Of a DNA stretch of 24,830 nucleotides, positions 13,750 to 21,523 are shown piece by piece. The stretch is from an uncultured Bacillota bacterium (lineage in GTDB: Bacteria > Bacillota_I > Bacilli_A > RFN20 > CAG-449). The stretch is taken from assembly GCA_902493275.1 (NCBI GenBank), contig CABUOQ010000027.1, positions 1 to 24,830 of the forward strand. The letters are read 5' to 3'. Below the pieces are notes generated by a model. The model did no database searches, had not been told where the DNA came from, and saw only the letters and a list, made by a program, of their open reading frames with translations. Within the stretch, counting starts at the first letter, position 1; each line of letters starts with the position of its first letter. A program made the position numbers and the translations under genes.

Positions 13750-15114
13750 ATGAAAGACAAGAAATTTGATGAAATAGTTACTCACGTACAAGTAAGTGGA
13801 TATATTTTTCCAGGTTCACAAATTTATGGTGGTTTGGCGAATTCATGGGATTATGGACCTTTAGGCGTATTATTAAAAAATAATGTTAAAAATGCTTGGT
13901 GGCAAAAATTTGTTACTGAACAACCAATGAATGTTGGACTTGATCCAGCAATTATTATGAATACTAAAGTATGGGAGGCTACAGGTCATATAACTAATTT
14001 CTCCGATCCATTAATCGATTGCAAACATTGTAAATCCCGTTATCGCGCGGATGAATTATTAGAGGAACAAGCAGGAATAAACGCTGATGGTTGGTCTAAT
14101 GAAAAGATGATGAACTACATTCGTGAAAATAAAGTTAAATGCCCAATTTGTGGCGAATCTAATTTTACTGATGTTCGTCAATTCCAAATGATGTTTAAAA
14201 CTAATATCGGTGTTACTGAAGATGCTAAAAGTGAAGTTTATCTTCGCCCTGAAACCGCGCAAGGATTATTTGTGAATTTTTCTAATGTTCAACGTTCAAT
14301 GCGTAAAAAATTGCCATTTGGTATTTGTGATATTGGAAAATCATTTAGAAATGAAATTACTCCAGGTAATTTTACATTCCGTATGCGTGAATTTGAACAG
14401 ATGGAAATGGAATTTTTCTGCCATCCAGGTGAGGATTTAAAATGGTTTGAATATTGGAAGCAATATTGCTATGAATTCTTGCAAAAATTGGGTTTAAAAA
14501 GTGAAAATCTTCGAATGAGAGATCATGAAAAAGCCGCTTTAGCTTTCTATTCTAAAGCGACAACAGATATTGAATATCTCTTCCCATTTGGTTGGGGTGA
14601 ATTATGGGGAATCGCGGATAGAACTGATTATGATTTGACTAAACATCAAACTTATTCAGGACAAAATATGCAATATCTTGATCCATTCACAAATGAAAAA
14701 TTTACTCCTTATTGTGTCGAACCGGCTGTTGGTGTCGATCGTATTTGTTTAGCTTGCTTATGTGAAGCATATGATGAAGAAGAATTGGAAAATGATAAGA
14801 GAGTTGTTTTACATCTTTCACCAATTATTGCCCCATATAAAGTGGCAGTATTACCATTAAGTAAACAATTAAAAGAAGAAGCAGAAGGCTTATTAAATAA
14901 ATTTATCAAAGAATTCCCAACAACATATGATGATACGGGCTCAATTGGTAAACGATATCGTCGTCAAGATTCAATTGGAACACCATATTGCGTAACTGTG
15001 GATTTTGATTCAAAAGGAGAAACATATACATTAAGAGATCGTGATAGCATGACTCAAGTGAGAATGACTTATCAAGAAATTGTTGATTTTATTAAAGGAA
15101 AAATAAAATTTTAG
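13750..15114 (+). CDS. glyQS: Glycyl-tRNA synthetase, single-subunit class II
   Basis: A 454-residue class IIa enzyme charging tRNA-Gly with glycine. Motif 2 is FRNEITPGNFTFRMREFEQM (199-218) and motif 3 is AVGVDRICLACL. YGPLGVLLKNN near the N-terminus and RPETAQG (166-172) are typical of the homodimeric type. Two CxxC pairs (CKHC 91-94, CPIC 131-134) bracket an insert and may bind zinc. The C-terminal anticodon domain begins about VAVLPLSKQLK. I chose ATG 13750 because AAGGAG (13738-13743) precedes it; the in-frame TTG 13690 is part of the -35 box. This form is typical of Bacilli lineages lacking the two-subunit enzyme. Confidence 0.95.
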   Translation: MKDKKFDEIVTHVQVSGYIFPGSQIYGGLANSWDYGPLGVLLKNNVKNAWWQKFVTEQPMNVGLDPAIIMNTKVWEATGHITNFSDPLIDCKHCKSRYRADELLEEQAGINADGWSNEKMMNYIRENKVKCPICGESNFTDVRQFQMMFKTNIGVTEDAKSEVYLRPETAQGLFVNFSNVQRSMRKKLPFGICDIGKSFRNEITPGNFTFRMREFEQMEMEFFCHPGEDLKWFEYWKQYCYEFLQKLGLKSENLRMRDHEKAALAFYSKATTDIEYLFPFGWGELWGIADRTDYDLTKHQTYSGQNMQYLDPFTNEKFTPYCVEPAVGVDRICLACLCEAYDEEELENDKRVVLHLSPIIAPYKVAVLPLSKQLKEEAEGLLNKFIKEFPTTYDDTGSIGKRYRRQDSIGTPYCVTVDFDSKGETYTLRDRDSMTQVRMTYQEIVDFIKGKIKF

Positions 15115-15124
15115 GAAATAATGG

Positions 15125-16888
15125 ATGATTACACAAGATATTATTAATGATATTTTATCTAAAGCGGATATAGTTTCAATTATTTCTAATTATATATCAG
15201 TAATTAAAAAGGGAAATAGTTATGTAGCTGTTTGTCCTTTTCATAATGATAAAAATCCTTCATTGATGATTTCCCAAACAAAACAAATTTATAAATGTTT
15301 CGCTTGTAAATCAGGTGGTAATGTATTTACTTTTGTTTCTGAGTATGAAAAAATACCATTCATTGCGGCGGTAAAAAGAGTTGCTCAATTAATAAATTAT
15401 AATTCACCACTTTTACAAGATAATGAACGTAAAGTTGACAATAAGACAAAAAGTATATTAAAAGCTTTAAGTGATAGCAGTAATTTCTATCATTATGTCT
15501 TATCGACTAAGGCGGGGATTGAAGGAGCTGAATATTTGGAAAAAAGAAATATTTCTGAAGATATGATCAGCTATTTTAAATTAGGTTTTTCACCCCGCAA
15601 CAGTGAAACAACTATCAAATTACTTCGCCAAAAAGGAAATGAAATTGAATCTCTTGATGAGGCGGGGATATCTCTTCATGTTGGAACAAAATTTCTTGAT
15701 CGTTTTGAGGGTCGTATAATCTTCCCAATTTATAATGAATATTCTGAAGTAATTGGATTTTCTGGAAGAAGAATTGTTAATAGCGATGAAGCTAAATATG
15801 TCAATTCACCTTCAACTAAGCTTTTTAATAAATCAAGTGTTTTATATAATTATCAAAATGCTAAAAATGAATCTAAGCGCGAGGGATATTGCTATGTTGT
15901 TGAAGGCTTCATGGATGTGTTTAGTTTATATCGAGTGGGAATTAAATCGTGTGTGGCCTTAATGGGCACAGCTTTCACTAGCCAGCATGCTAAAATGTTG
16001 AAACATTTAAATTGTGAAATACGTTTAATGCTAGATGGTGATAATGCAGGTCAACATGGAATGATTACAATGTGCGAATTACTCGATAAAGAAAATATCG
16101 CTTATCGCTTTGTCGATTATCATGGCGAAGTTCTTGATCCGGATGAAATATTCAATCAAAAAGGAAAAGATGAATTAGTAAAACTTGCGAATAATCTTGT
16201 TCAAAAAAGTAAATTCGTCTTAGATTATTATCAAAAGGAATGTGATATCACTACTGTTGAAGGAAAGAAAGACTATGTGGTTAAGGTAGCTAAGCATTTT
16301 GTAAATAATGAAATTGATAATTTACAAAAAGAAGCGATAATTAAAGAAATATCACAGGTAATCGGACTTAGTGCTTCTTCAATTGGAAGTGCGTTTAATT
16401 ACATTGTTAGAGGTAAGGTAGTTGAAAAAAATGATGATGTGCAATTTACTATAAAAAGACCGATTCGTGAAAGTAAACTTAAACGTACGCAGCGTCAATT
16501 AATATATTGCATGATGAATAATACTGATGCTCGACAGTTTGTTAATGAAGTTCCAATTGTTATCTTCGTTGATGACATCTATAATCTTATCGCTAATTAT
16601 ATTAATGAACTATCATTAGCGGATCCGATGTTTAAAATTAGTCAATTAATAAGTTTTGTTCAATCGAATGGCGACAATAAAAATATAATTAATGAAATCA
16701 TTGGTATTTCGGAAGATGAATCGCTCAGTAAGGATTGTTCTCAAGAAGCAATAAATGAAGTAATTAATATTACACAAAGCGAAATTAATAATAAATTATT
16801 CAAAGAGCAGTTTTTCGGTGATATATTTGCAAAAGATGAAATTCAAAGAGCACGAATGCTTGACGATAAAAATAAAAGGAGTATATAA
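15125..16888 (+). CDS. dnaG: DNA primase
   Basis: A 587-residue primase that synthesises RNA primers for replication. The N-terminal zinc finger is CX2H-X17-CX2C (Cys37, His40, Cys58, Cys61). The TOPRIM catalytic core has VVEGFMDVFSLYR (about 258) with the essential glutamate and MLDGDNAGQHG (about 301), the acidic DxD motif. A helicase-binding C-terminal domain of lower conservation follows. The start ATG 15125 lies 10 bases after the glyQS stop; an overlapping out-of-frame ATG is at 15121. It is tightly linked to rpoD (2-base gap), the ancestral macromolecular-synthesis operon arrangement. Confidence 0.94.
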   Translation: MITQDIINDILSKADIVSIISNYISVIKKGNSYVAVCPFHNDKNPSLMISQTKQIYKCFACKSGGNVFTFVSEYEKIPFIAAVKRVAQLINYNSPLLQDNERKVDNKTKSILKALSDSSNFYHYVLSTKAGIEGAEYLEKRNISEDMISYFKLGFSPRNSETTIKLLRQKGNEIESLDEAGISLHVGTKFLDRFEGRIIFPIYNEYSEVIGFSGRRIVNSDEAKYVNSPSTKLFNKSSVLYNYQNAKNESKREGYCYVVEGFMDVFSLYRVGIKSCVALMGTAFTSQHAKMLKHLNCEIRLMLDGDNAGQHGMITMCELLDKENIAYRFVDYHGEVLDPDEIFNQKGKDELVKLANNLVQKSKFVLDYYQKECDITTVEGKKDYVVKVAKHFVNNEIDNLQKEAIIKEISQVIGLSASSIGSAFNYIVRGKVVEKNDDVQFTIKRPIRESKLKRTQRQLIYCMMNNTDARQFVNEVPIVIFVDDIYNLIANYINELSLADPMFKISQLISFVQSNGDNKNIINEIIGISEDESLSKDCSQEAINEVINITQSEINNKLFKEQFFGDIFAKDEIQRARMLDDKNKRSI

Positions 16889-16890
16889 AG

Positions 16891-18186
16891 ATGGAAAGAA
16901 AAAAGAAATTAGAAATTGAAAAAGAAGATGAATCATTACCATTTGATGATGAAGATGAAGAATTAGATCTTGATAACGATCCAGTTAATATCGTCGATGA
17001 AGAACCAGTAGAATCATTAGATTCAATTAAGAAAAGATTTGAACAAATTGGAAAAAAAGAAGGCGAAATTAGTCAAGAAGATGTTTTTGAAGCATGTGCT
17101 CATCTCGATTTATCTGATGAAGAATTAGAAAACTTAATTCAATACTTTAAAGACAAAAAGATTCAAGTTGTTTCAGATGAAGAAGATGAAACAGGATTAG
17201 ATGATATCGATGTCACTGAAGAAGATTTAGAAAAACTTGAAAAAGAAGATGATTTGGAAGTATTTGATAATGATGATTCTTATAGCGAAGCAATGGAACA
17301 TATCGATCCAAATCTCGATGCGGATTTAGATCTAATTTCAATGGATTCAGTTAAAATAAATGATCCAGTGAAAATGTATTTAAAACAAATTGGTTGCTAT
17401 AAATTATTGTCATCCCAAGAAGAAATTGAACTTGCAAAAAGAATTCAACAAGGTGATCAACAAGCTAAAAATAAATTGACACAAGCAAACTTGCGACTCG
17501 TTGTCTCAATTGCTAAGCATTATGTTGGTCGAGGAATGTTATTTTTAGATTTAATTCAAGAAGGAAATTTAGGATTAATTAAAGCAGTTGAAAAATTTGA
17601 TTATACAAAAGGCTTTAAATTTTCAACATATGCAACTTGGTGGATTAAACAAGCGATAACTAGAGCGATAGCGGATCAAGCTAGAACTATTAGAATTCCA
17701 GTTCACATGGTTGAGACAATCAATAAAATTACTCGTGTTCAAAGACAATTAGTTCAAGAGAAAGGTCGTGAACCAACCGCTGAAGAGATTGCAGAAAAAT
17801 TGGATGGAACCCTTTCCGCAGATCGTGTTCGTGAAATTCAAAAAATTGCTTTAGATCCAGTTTCCTTAGAAACTCCAATCGGTGAAGAAGATGATTCTCA
17901 CTTAGGCGATTTTATTGAAGATAAAGATGCTGTTTCACCTTCTGATTATACGACAAAGAGTTTATTAAAAGATGAATTACGCTCAGTGATGAAAGAATTG
18001 ACAGATCGTGAAGAAAGAGTTCTTCGTTTACGATATGGATTAGACGATGATCGTCCTCGTACCTTGGAAGAAGTTGGCAAAGAATTTGGAGTTACTAGAG
18101 AAAGAATAAGACAAATTGAAGCTAAAGCAATTCGTAAATTGCGTCATCCTGCTCGTTCAAAACGATTTGGAGACTATAAAGACTAA
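16891..18186 (+). CDS. rpoD: Primary sigma factor SigA/RpoD
   Basis: A 431-residue housekeeping sigma-70. Region 1.1 is recognisable around 43-95 and is flanked by very acidic stretches (10-40 and 95-150). Regions 1.2-2.4 run from NDPVKMYLKQIG (158) through LRLVVSIAKHYVGRGMLFLD, DLIQEGNLGLIKAVEKFDY and TYATWWIKQAITRAI, the -10 recognition and melting segment. Region 3 follows, then region 4 with VTRERIRQIEAKAIRKLRHP. These residues are the canonical ones, so consensus TTGACA/TATAAT promoters are expected, which matches the promoters seen here. The start ATG 16891 follows AGGAG. Confidence 0.96.
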   Translation: MERKKKLEIEKEDESLPFDDEDEELDLDNDPVNIVDEEPVESLDSIKKRFEQIGKKEGEISQEDVFEACAHLDLSDEELENLIQYFKDKKIQVVSDEEDETGLDDIDVTEEDLEKLEKEDDLEVFDNDDSYSEAMEHIDPNLDADLDLISMDSVKINDPVKMYLKQIGCYKLLSSQEEIELAKRIQQGDQQAKNKLTQANLRLVVSIAKHYVGRGMLFLDLIQEGNLGLIKAVEKFDYTKGFKFSTYATWWIKQAITRAIADQARTIRIPVHMVETINKITRVQRQLVQEKGREPTAEEIAEKLDGTLSADRVREIQKIALDPVSLETPIGEEDDSHLGDFIEDKDAVSPSDYTTKSLLKDELRSVMKELTDREERVLRLRYGLDDDRPRTLEEVGKEFGVTRERIRQIEAKAIRKLRHPARSKRFGDYKD

Positions 18187-18188
18187 AG

Positions 18189-18857
18189 ATGATTGACCTT
18201 TCAAAAAGACTAGAATTTATTGCTAGCTTTGTCGATGAAGGTATGCTTATTGGTGATATCGGTTCAGATCATGGTTATTTACCTTTATATTTATTGGAAA
18301 ATGATAAAGTAGATTATATTTACGCTTGCGATAATAAAAAAGGACCATATCATAATTTGACGAAAGCATTTTTAAATATTGATAAGAAAAAATATGATAT
18401 CGCCTTAGAAGATGGTATTAATCATCTTCCGAGTAGAGTTAATACTGTGATATTAACTGGAATGGGTGGAGATTTAATTGTCAATATCTTGAAAAATAAT
18501 GATTATTTGACCAATGTTGAATATCTTATTTTATCGCCTCAGCATAATATCAAAGGAGTTAGAAAATTTGTCACGGAGAATGGCTACAAAATAATTGATG
18601 AAGGAATCGTATATGATGAAAAATATTACGAAATTATTAAATGCCAAAAAGGAGAACAAAAACTAAATAAAGCTCAAAAATATTTTGGCCCGATTAATTT
18701 AAAACGAAAAGACAAAGTCTTTATTAATATGTATCAAGCGAAGATTCTAGAACTTAAAAAAATATTATCAATCGAGATGATATCATCATCAAGGCGAAAA
18801 GAAATTGAAGATGAAATAAATTTTATATTAGAAGAGGTTATTCAAAATGGACAGTAA
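18189..18857 (+). CDS. trmK: tRNA (adenine-N1)-methyltransferase TrmK
   Basis: A 222-residue Rossmann-fold, SAM-dependent enzyme that makes m1A22 in bacterial tRNAs (B. subtilis YqfN). The SAM motif is DIGSDHGYLP (23-32), and TGMGGDLI (90-97) with LILSPQHN mark the family's catalytic face; the family more often has SPQ with Asn/Ser following. The C-terminal third is a helical coiled coil (LKRKDKVFINMYQAK onward). It starts two bases after rpoD and overlaps nif3 by 11 bases. Neighbourhood rpoD-trmK-nif3 is conserved in Bacilli. Confidence 0.92.
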   Translation: MIDLSKRLEFIASFVDEGMLIGDIGSDHGYLPLYLLENDKVDYIYACDNKKGPYHNLTKAFLNIDKKKYDIALEDGINHLPSRVNTVILTGMGGDLIVNILKNNDYLTNVEYLILSPQHNIKGVRKFVTENGYKIIDEGIVYDEKYYEIIKCQKGEQKLNKAQKYFGPINLKRKDKVFINMYQAKILELKKILSIEMISSSRRKEIEDEINFILEEVIQNGQ

Positions 18858-19617
18858 AAAATTAATCAGAAAATTATGGAAAATGTTTCCTTTAAAAATC
18901 GCTAAAAAATATCATGATTATGTCGGATTAATGGTAAGTCATGTTCATGAATCTACTAATAAGATTGTCTTATGCTTAGATGTATCAAATGAAGTAATTT
19001 CGCAGGCAATTAATGAAAAGGCCGATTTAATTATCTCTCATCATCCATTCATTTATGGTAAAAAGAAATTTGTCTTGAATGATCCTTTAAAAAAAGAAAT
19101 GTATGAGAAATTGGAAAAAGCCAATATTCCTGTTTATTCCTTTCATACTAATTTTGATGAAGGAAAAAATGGTATGAACGATGCTTTAGCACAAAAGTTA
19201 GAGTTAAATGATATCGTTCCAATTAATAATTTACCAATGGCTAGAAAAGGAAAACTTTCTTCTTCGATGGATGTTCATGATTTTGTTAAATACGCGCTTG
19301 AAAAATTAAATCTCGATTATGGCCAATTGCTAGTCGGCGAGAAAAAAATTATCAATATGGTTGGAATTTTAGGTGGAGCAGGTTCTCGTGAATATTCGTT
19401 TGCTTATGAAGATAATTGTGATATTTATATTTCAGGGGATACTCCATATCATATCCGTAAAGAAATTATTGAAAAGAAATTAACATATTTAAATTTAGAT
19501 CATGAGGTGGAGAAGATATTTATCTCCCAAATGAAAAAAATTCTCTTATCAATTGATGAGACATTACAAATCATTGAAGTGGATGATGTAGTCCAAGCCG
19601 AGATAATTATTAAATAG
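18847..19617 (+). CDS. Nif3-like dinuclear metal protein (YqfO family, short form)
   Basis: A 256-residue member of the Nif3/YbgI/YqfO family, which binds two metal ions; its cellular role is unsettled, and GTP cyclohydrolase-related annotation is common. Metal ligands are visible in SHHPFIYG (His65, His66), FHTNFDEGKNGMND (His100, Asp104), GDTPYHIRKE and LDHEVEK near the end. It lacks the PII-like insert of about 110 residues that B. subtilis YqfO carries, so it matches the shorter E. coli YbgI type. ATG 18847 lies inside the end of trmK after an AGAGG. Its 3' end overlaps convergent ispH by 8 bases. Confidence 0.9.
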   Translation: MDSKKLIRKLWKMFPLKIAKKYHDYVGLMVSHVHESTNKIVLCLDVSNEVISQAINEKADLIISHHPFIYGKKKFVLNDPLKKEMYEKLEKANIPVYSFHTNFDEGKNGMNDALAQKLELNDIVPINNLPMARKGKLSSSMDVHDFVKYALEKLNLDYGQLLVGEKKIINMVGILGGAGSREYSFAYEDNCDIYISGDTPYHIRKEIIEKKLTYLNLDHEVEKIFISQMKKILLSIDETLQIIEVDDVVQAEIIIK

Positions 19618-20464
19618 ATTTTAAGTAATCAATGATTGGATTTATTACTTCATCTGGAGTGGAAGCTCCTGCAGTAATGAATCCTTTTTTATATTTATTT
19701 AAAGGTAAAGATTTAACTTCATCTAATGATGAAATTTGATAACAATTATGATTTAATTTTTTTCCAATCTCAAATAATCTAGTGGAATTAGATGAATATT
19801 TATCACCGATTATTAAGATAAAATCTTGATTATTATATTCTAGTAAAGCATTTTGTCTTTTAGAGGTTGAAGTACAGACACCATTAATAATTTTTAAATT
19901 AGAAATGCGCTTTTTTAATTGCTCATAGATGGTTTTCAATTCTTCTTGGGCTAAAGTAGTTTGATTGATGACATCAGCATTATCAACATTTTGAATAACA
20001 TCATAGTTTGGATTTTTATAGTCGATAAAAATTATCTGTTTAGAAATGCTTAAACTTGCAATAGTTTCAGGATGATTATTGATGCCAATATAGATTATAG
20101 TGCGTTTATTTTTAATTGAATTGCGGATAAGATTATTATTTAATTTAACTTTAGGACAAGCGCTATCGATGATAGTTAAGTTCTTACTTTTAGCAAGATC
20201 TTCTAATTTTGAATCATGACCATGAGCTGAAAAAATGATTATTCCATCATTTATTGAAGATATTTTTTCTTCATCAGAACGAGAATCATCTAATATAATT
20301 ATCCCTTTTCTTTCTAAATTTTGACAAATATAATCATTATGAACTAGATGATTTAGAAGATAAATTTTTTGTCTAGGGTATTGTTTTAAAGCGTAATCGA
20401 CGATATTTAAAGCGTATTTCACTCCTTGACAAAGACCATATGTGCTAGCTAATATTATTTCCAT
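19610..20464 (-). CDS. ispH: 4-hydroxy-3-methylbut-2-enyl diphosphate reductase
   Basis: A 284-residue iron-sulfur enzyme, the last step of the MEP isoprenoid pathway, making IPP and DMAPP. The three cluster cysteines are Cys12 (LCQGV), Cys103 (SACPKV) and Cys197 (NGVCTSTSKRQ). Substrate-binding residues are present: LVHN (His42), FSAHGHD (His81), NNHPET (His131, Glu133) and KYSSNSTRL (Ser/Asn motif). TAGASTPDEVI closes the active site. Length is normal. It is read opposite to the operons on both sides, behind the yqfQ-like gene, and implies that this organism uses the MEP rather than the mevalonate route. Confidence 0.94.
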   Translation of the reverse strand: MEIILASTYGLCQGVKYALNIVDYALKQYPRQKIYLLNHLVHNDYICQNLERKGIIILDDSRSDEEKISSINDGIIIFSAHGHDSKLEDLAKSKNLTIIDSACPKVKLNNNLIRNSIKNKRTIIYIGINNHPETIASLSISKQIIFIDYKNPNYDVIQNVDNADVINQTTLAQEELKTIYEQLKKRISNLKIINGVCTSTSKRQNALLEYNNQDFILIIGDKYSSNSTRLFEIGKKLNHNCYQISSLDEVKSLPLNKYKKGFITAGASTPDEVINPIIDYLKSI

Positions 20465-20494
20465 ATAATTATTTTATTCAAATTATAAAAATAA

Positions 20495-20878
20495 TTAAAG
20501 GAAAAATGGTTTGGATTGAGTATTATTTGTTCGATAGGTTTGCTCTTCATACATTTTATTTTCAGATTTATTATCTTTAGTTTCATCATCGACAATTTCT
20601 ACTTCAACATGTTCAACTTTAGTATTTGTAGTGGTTTTCTTGTTGAAATAATTAGTCACTGAAGATAACATTGATTTACCTTGGTCGATGATAGGTTTAA
20701 CTTTCTTATAAAGAGGAATGATTGAAGAAATAGTATCAACACTTTTCTCAGCGGAAGAAATCATCTGCGACATTGAAAATGATTTTCTGCCATTTAAGGG
20801 ATTAATATGCGTTCTTTGAGAAGGAATATTAATCGGATTTCTATAAGGATAGTTATAATTAAAATTAGGATTATACAT
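20495..20878 (-). CDS. YqfQ/VrrA-like protein of unknown function
   Basis: A 127-residue polar protein. The N-terminus is Asn/Tyr/Pro-rich (MYNPNFNYNYPYRNP), the middle (about 33-75) is a predicted helix, SMSQMISSAEKSVDTISSII and on to KVKPIIDQGKSMLSSV, and the tail is Thr/Glu/Asn-rich low complexity. The helix with the pattern of evenly spaced Ile/Val and a Pro in the middle, and the location next to ispH and nif3, fit the YqfQ (VrrA) family that occupies the same position in B. subtilis. The function of that family is unknown. ATG 20878 has a GGTG a few bases upstream. It likely shares a transcript with ispH. Confidence 0.65.
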   Translation of the reverse strand: MYNPNFNYNYPYRNPINIPSQRTHINPLNGRKSFSMSQMISSAEKSVDTISSIIPLYKKVKPIIDQGKSMLSSVTNYFNKKTTTNTKVEHVEVEIVDDETKDNKSENKMYEEQTYRTNNTQSKPFFL

Positions 20879-20892
20879 TTTATCACCACTTT

Positions 20893-20922
20893 ATTTTATT
20901 CATATATAGGCAAAAGTGTTAA
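20893..20922 (-). promoter_or_regulatory. Probable promoter of yqfQ-like/ispH
   Basis: On the minus strand TTAACA (20922-20917), 18-base spacer, TAAAAT (20898-20893). It lies back to back with the apt promoter. Confidence 0.4.
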
Positions 20923-20940
20923 TTTATCGATGATAAAATC

Positions 20941-20969
20941 TTTAAAACAAGAAGTTGGCATTGTATAAT
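20941..20969 (+). promoter_or_regulatory. Promoter of the apt-relA-rluD operon
   Basis: TATAAT (20964-20969) with a 17-base spacer from a weak -35, TTTAAA (20941-20946). Transcription should start near 20976. A small palindrome, TTATC-GAT-GATAA (20924-20936), lies just upstream between the divergent promoters. Confidence 0.55.
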
Positions 20970-20993
20970 ATGATATACGTTGGAGGACATGTT

Positions 20994-21521
20994 ATGGATT
21001 TAAATAAATATATTGCGGTTATAAATGGATATCCTAAAGAGGGAATATCTTTTAAAGATGTCACGCCACTTTTACAAAATCCGGAAGCATTTAATTATGC
21101 AATCGATGAGTTAGTTAAATTTGTCAAAGAAGTTAAGGCGGACGTTGTAATTGGCCCAGAAGCACGAGGATTTATTTTTGGCGCTCCTGTAGCGGCAAAA
21201 GCAAATATTGGATTTGTTCCAGTTAGAAAGCCTAATAAGTTACCACGTGAAACAATATCATATACTTATAAACTAGAATATGGTAATGATACCTTGTGCA
21301 TGCATAAAGATGCAATCAAAAAAGGTGCAAGAGTAGTCATCATCGATGATTTAGTAGCAATCGGAGGCACGATTAATGCCGTTATGCATATGGTTGAAGA
21401 ACTCGGTGGTATAACTTGTGGAGTAGGCTGTGTTATTGCCTTAGATGGCTTAGCTGGTATTAAAGAAATTCCTAATAAATGTCCATTTAAAGCTTTATTG
21501 ACACTTTCAGATGAGGAGTAA
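20994..21521 (+). CDS. apt: Adenine phosphoribosyltransferase
   Basis: A 175-residue type I phosphoribosyltransferase that converts adenine and PRPP to AMP in purine salvage. ATG 20994 is chosen because GGAGGA (20982-20987) precedes it and the in-frame ATG 20955 overlaps the promoter. Family motifs GYPKEGISFKDVTPLL (12-27), GPEARGFIFG (54-63) and VPVRKPNKLPRETISY are present. The PRPP loop reads IIDDLVAIGGT (116-126): the acidic pair Asp118-Asp119 and GGT are kept, but the usual Thr of ATGGT is Ile123. It is coupled to relA (2-base gap), as in Bacilli, where apt precedes relA. Confidence 0.93.
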   Translation: MDLNKYIAVINGYPKEGISFKDVTPLLQNPEAFNYAIDELVKFVKEVKADVVIGPEARGFIFGAPVAAKANIGFVPVRKPNKLPRETISYTYKLEYGNDTLCMHKDAIKKGARVVIIDDLVAIGGTINAVMHMVEELGGITCGVGCVIALDGLAGIKEIPNKCPFKALLTLSDEE

Positions 21522-21523
21522 TA

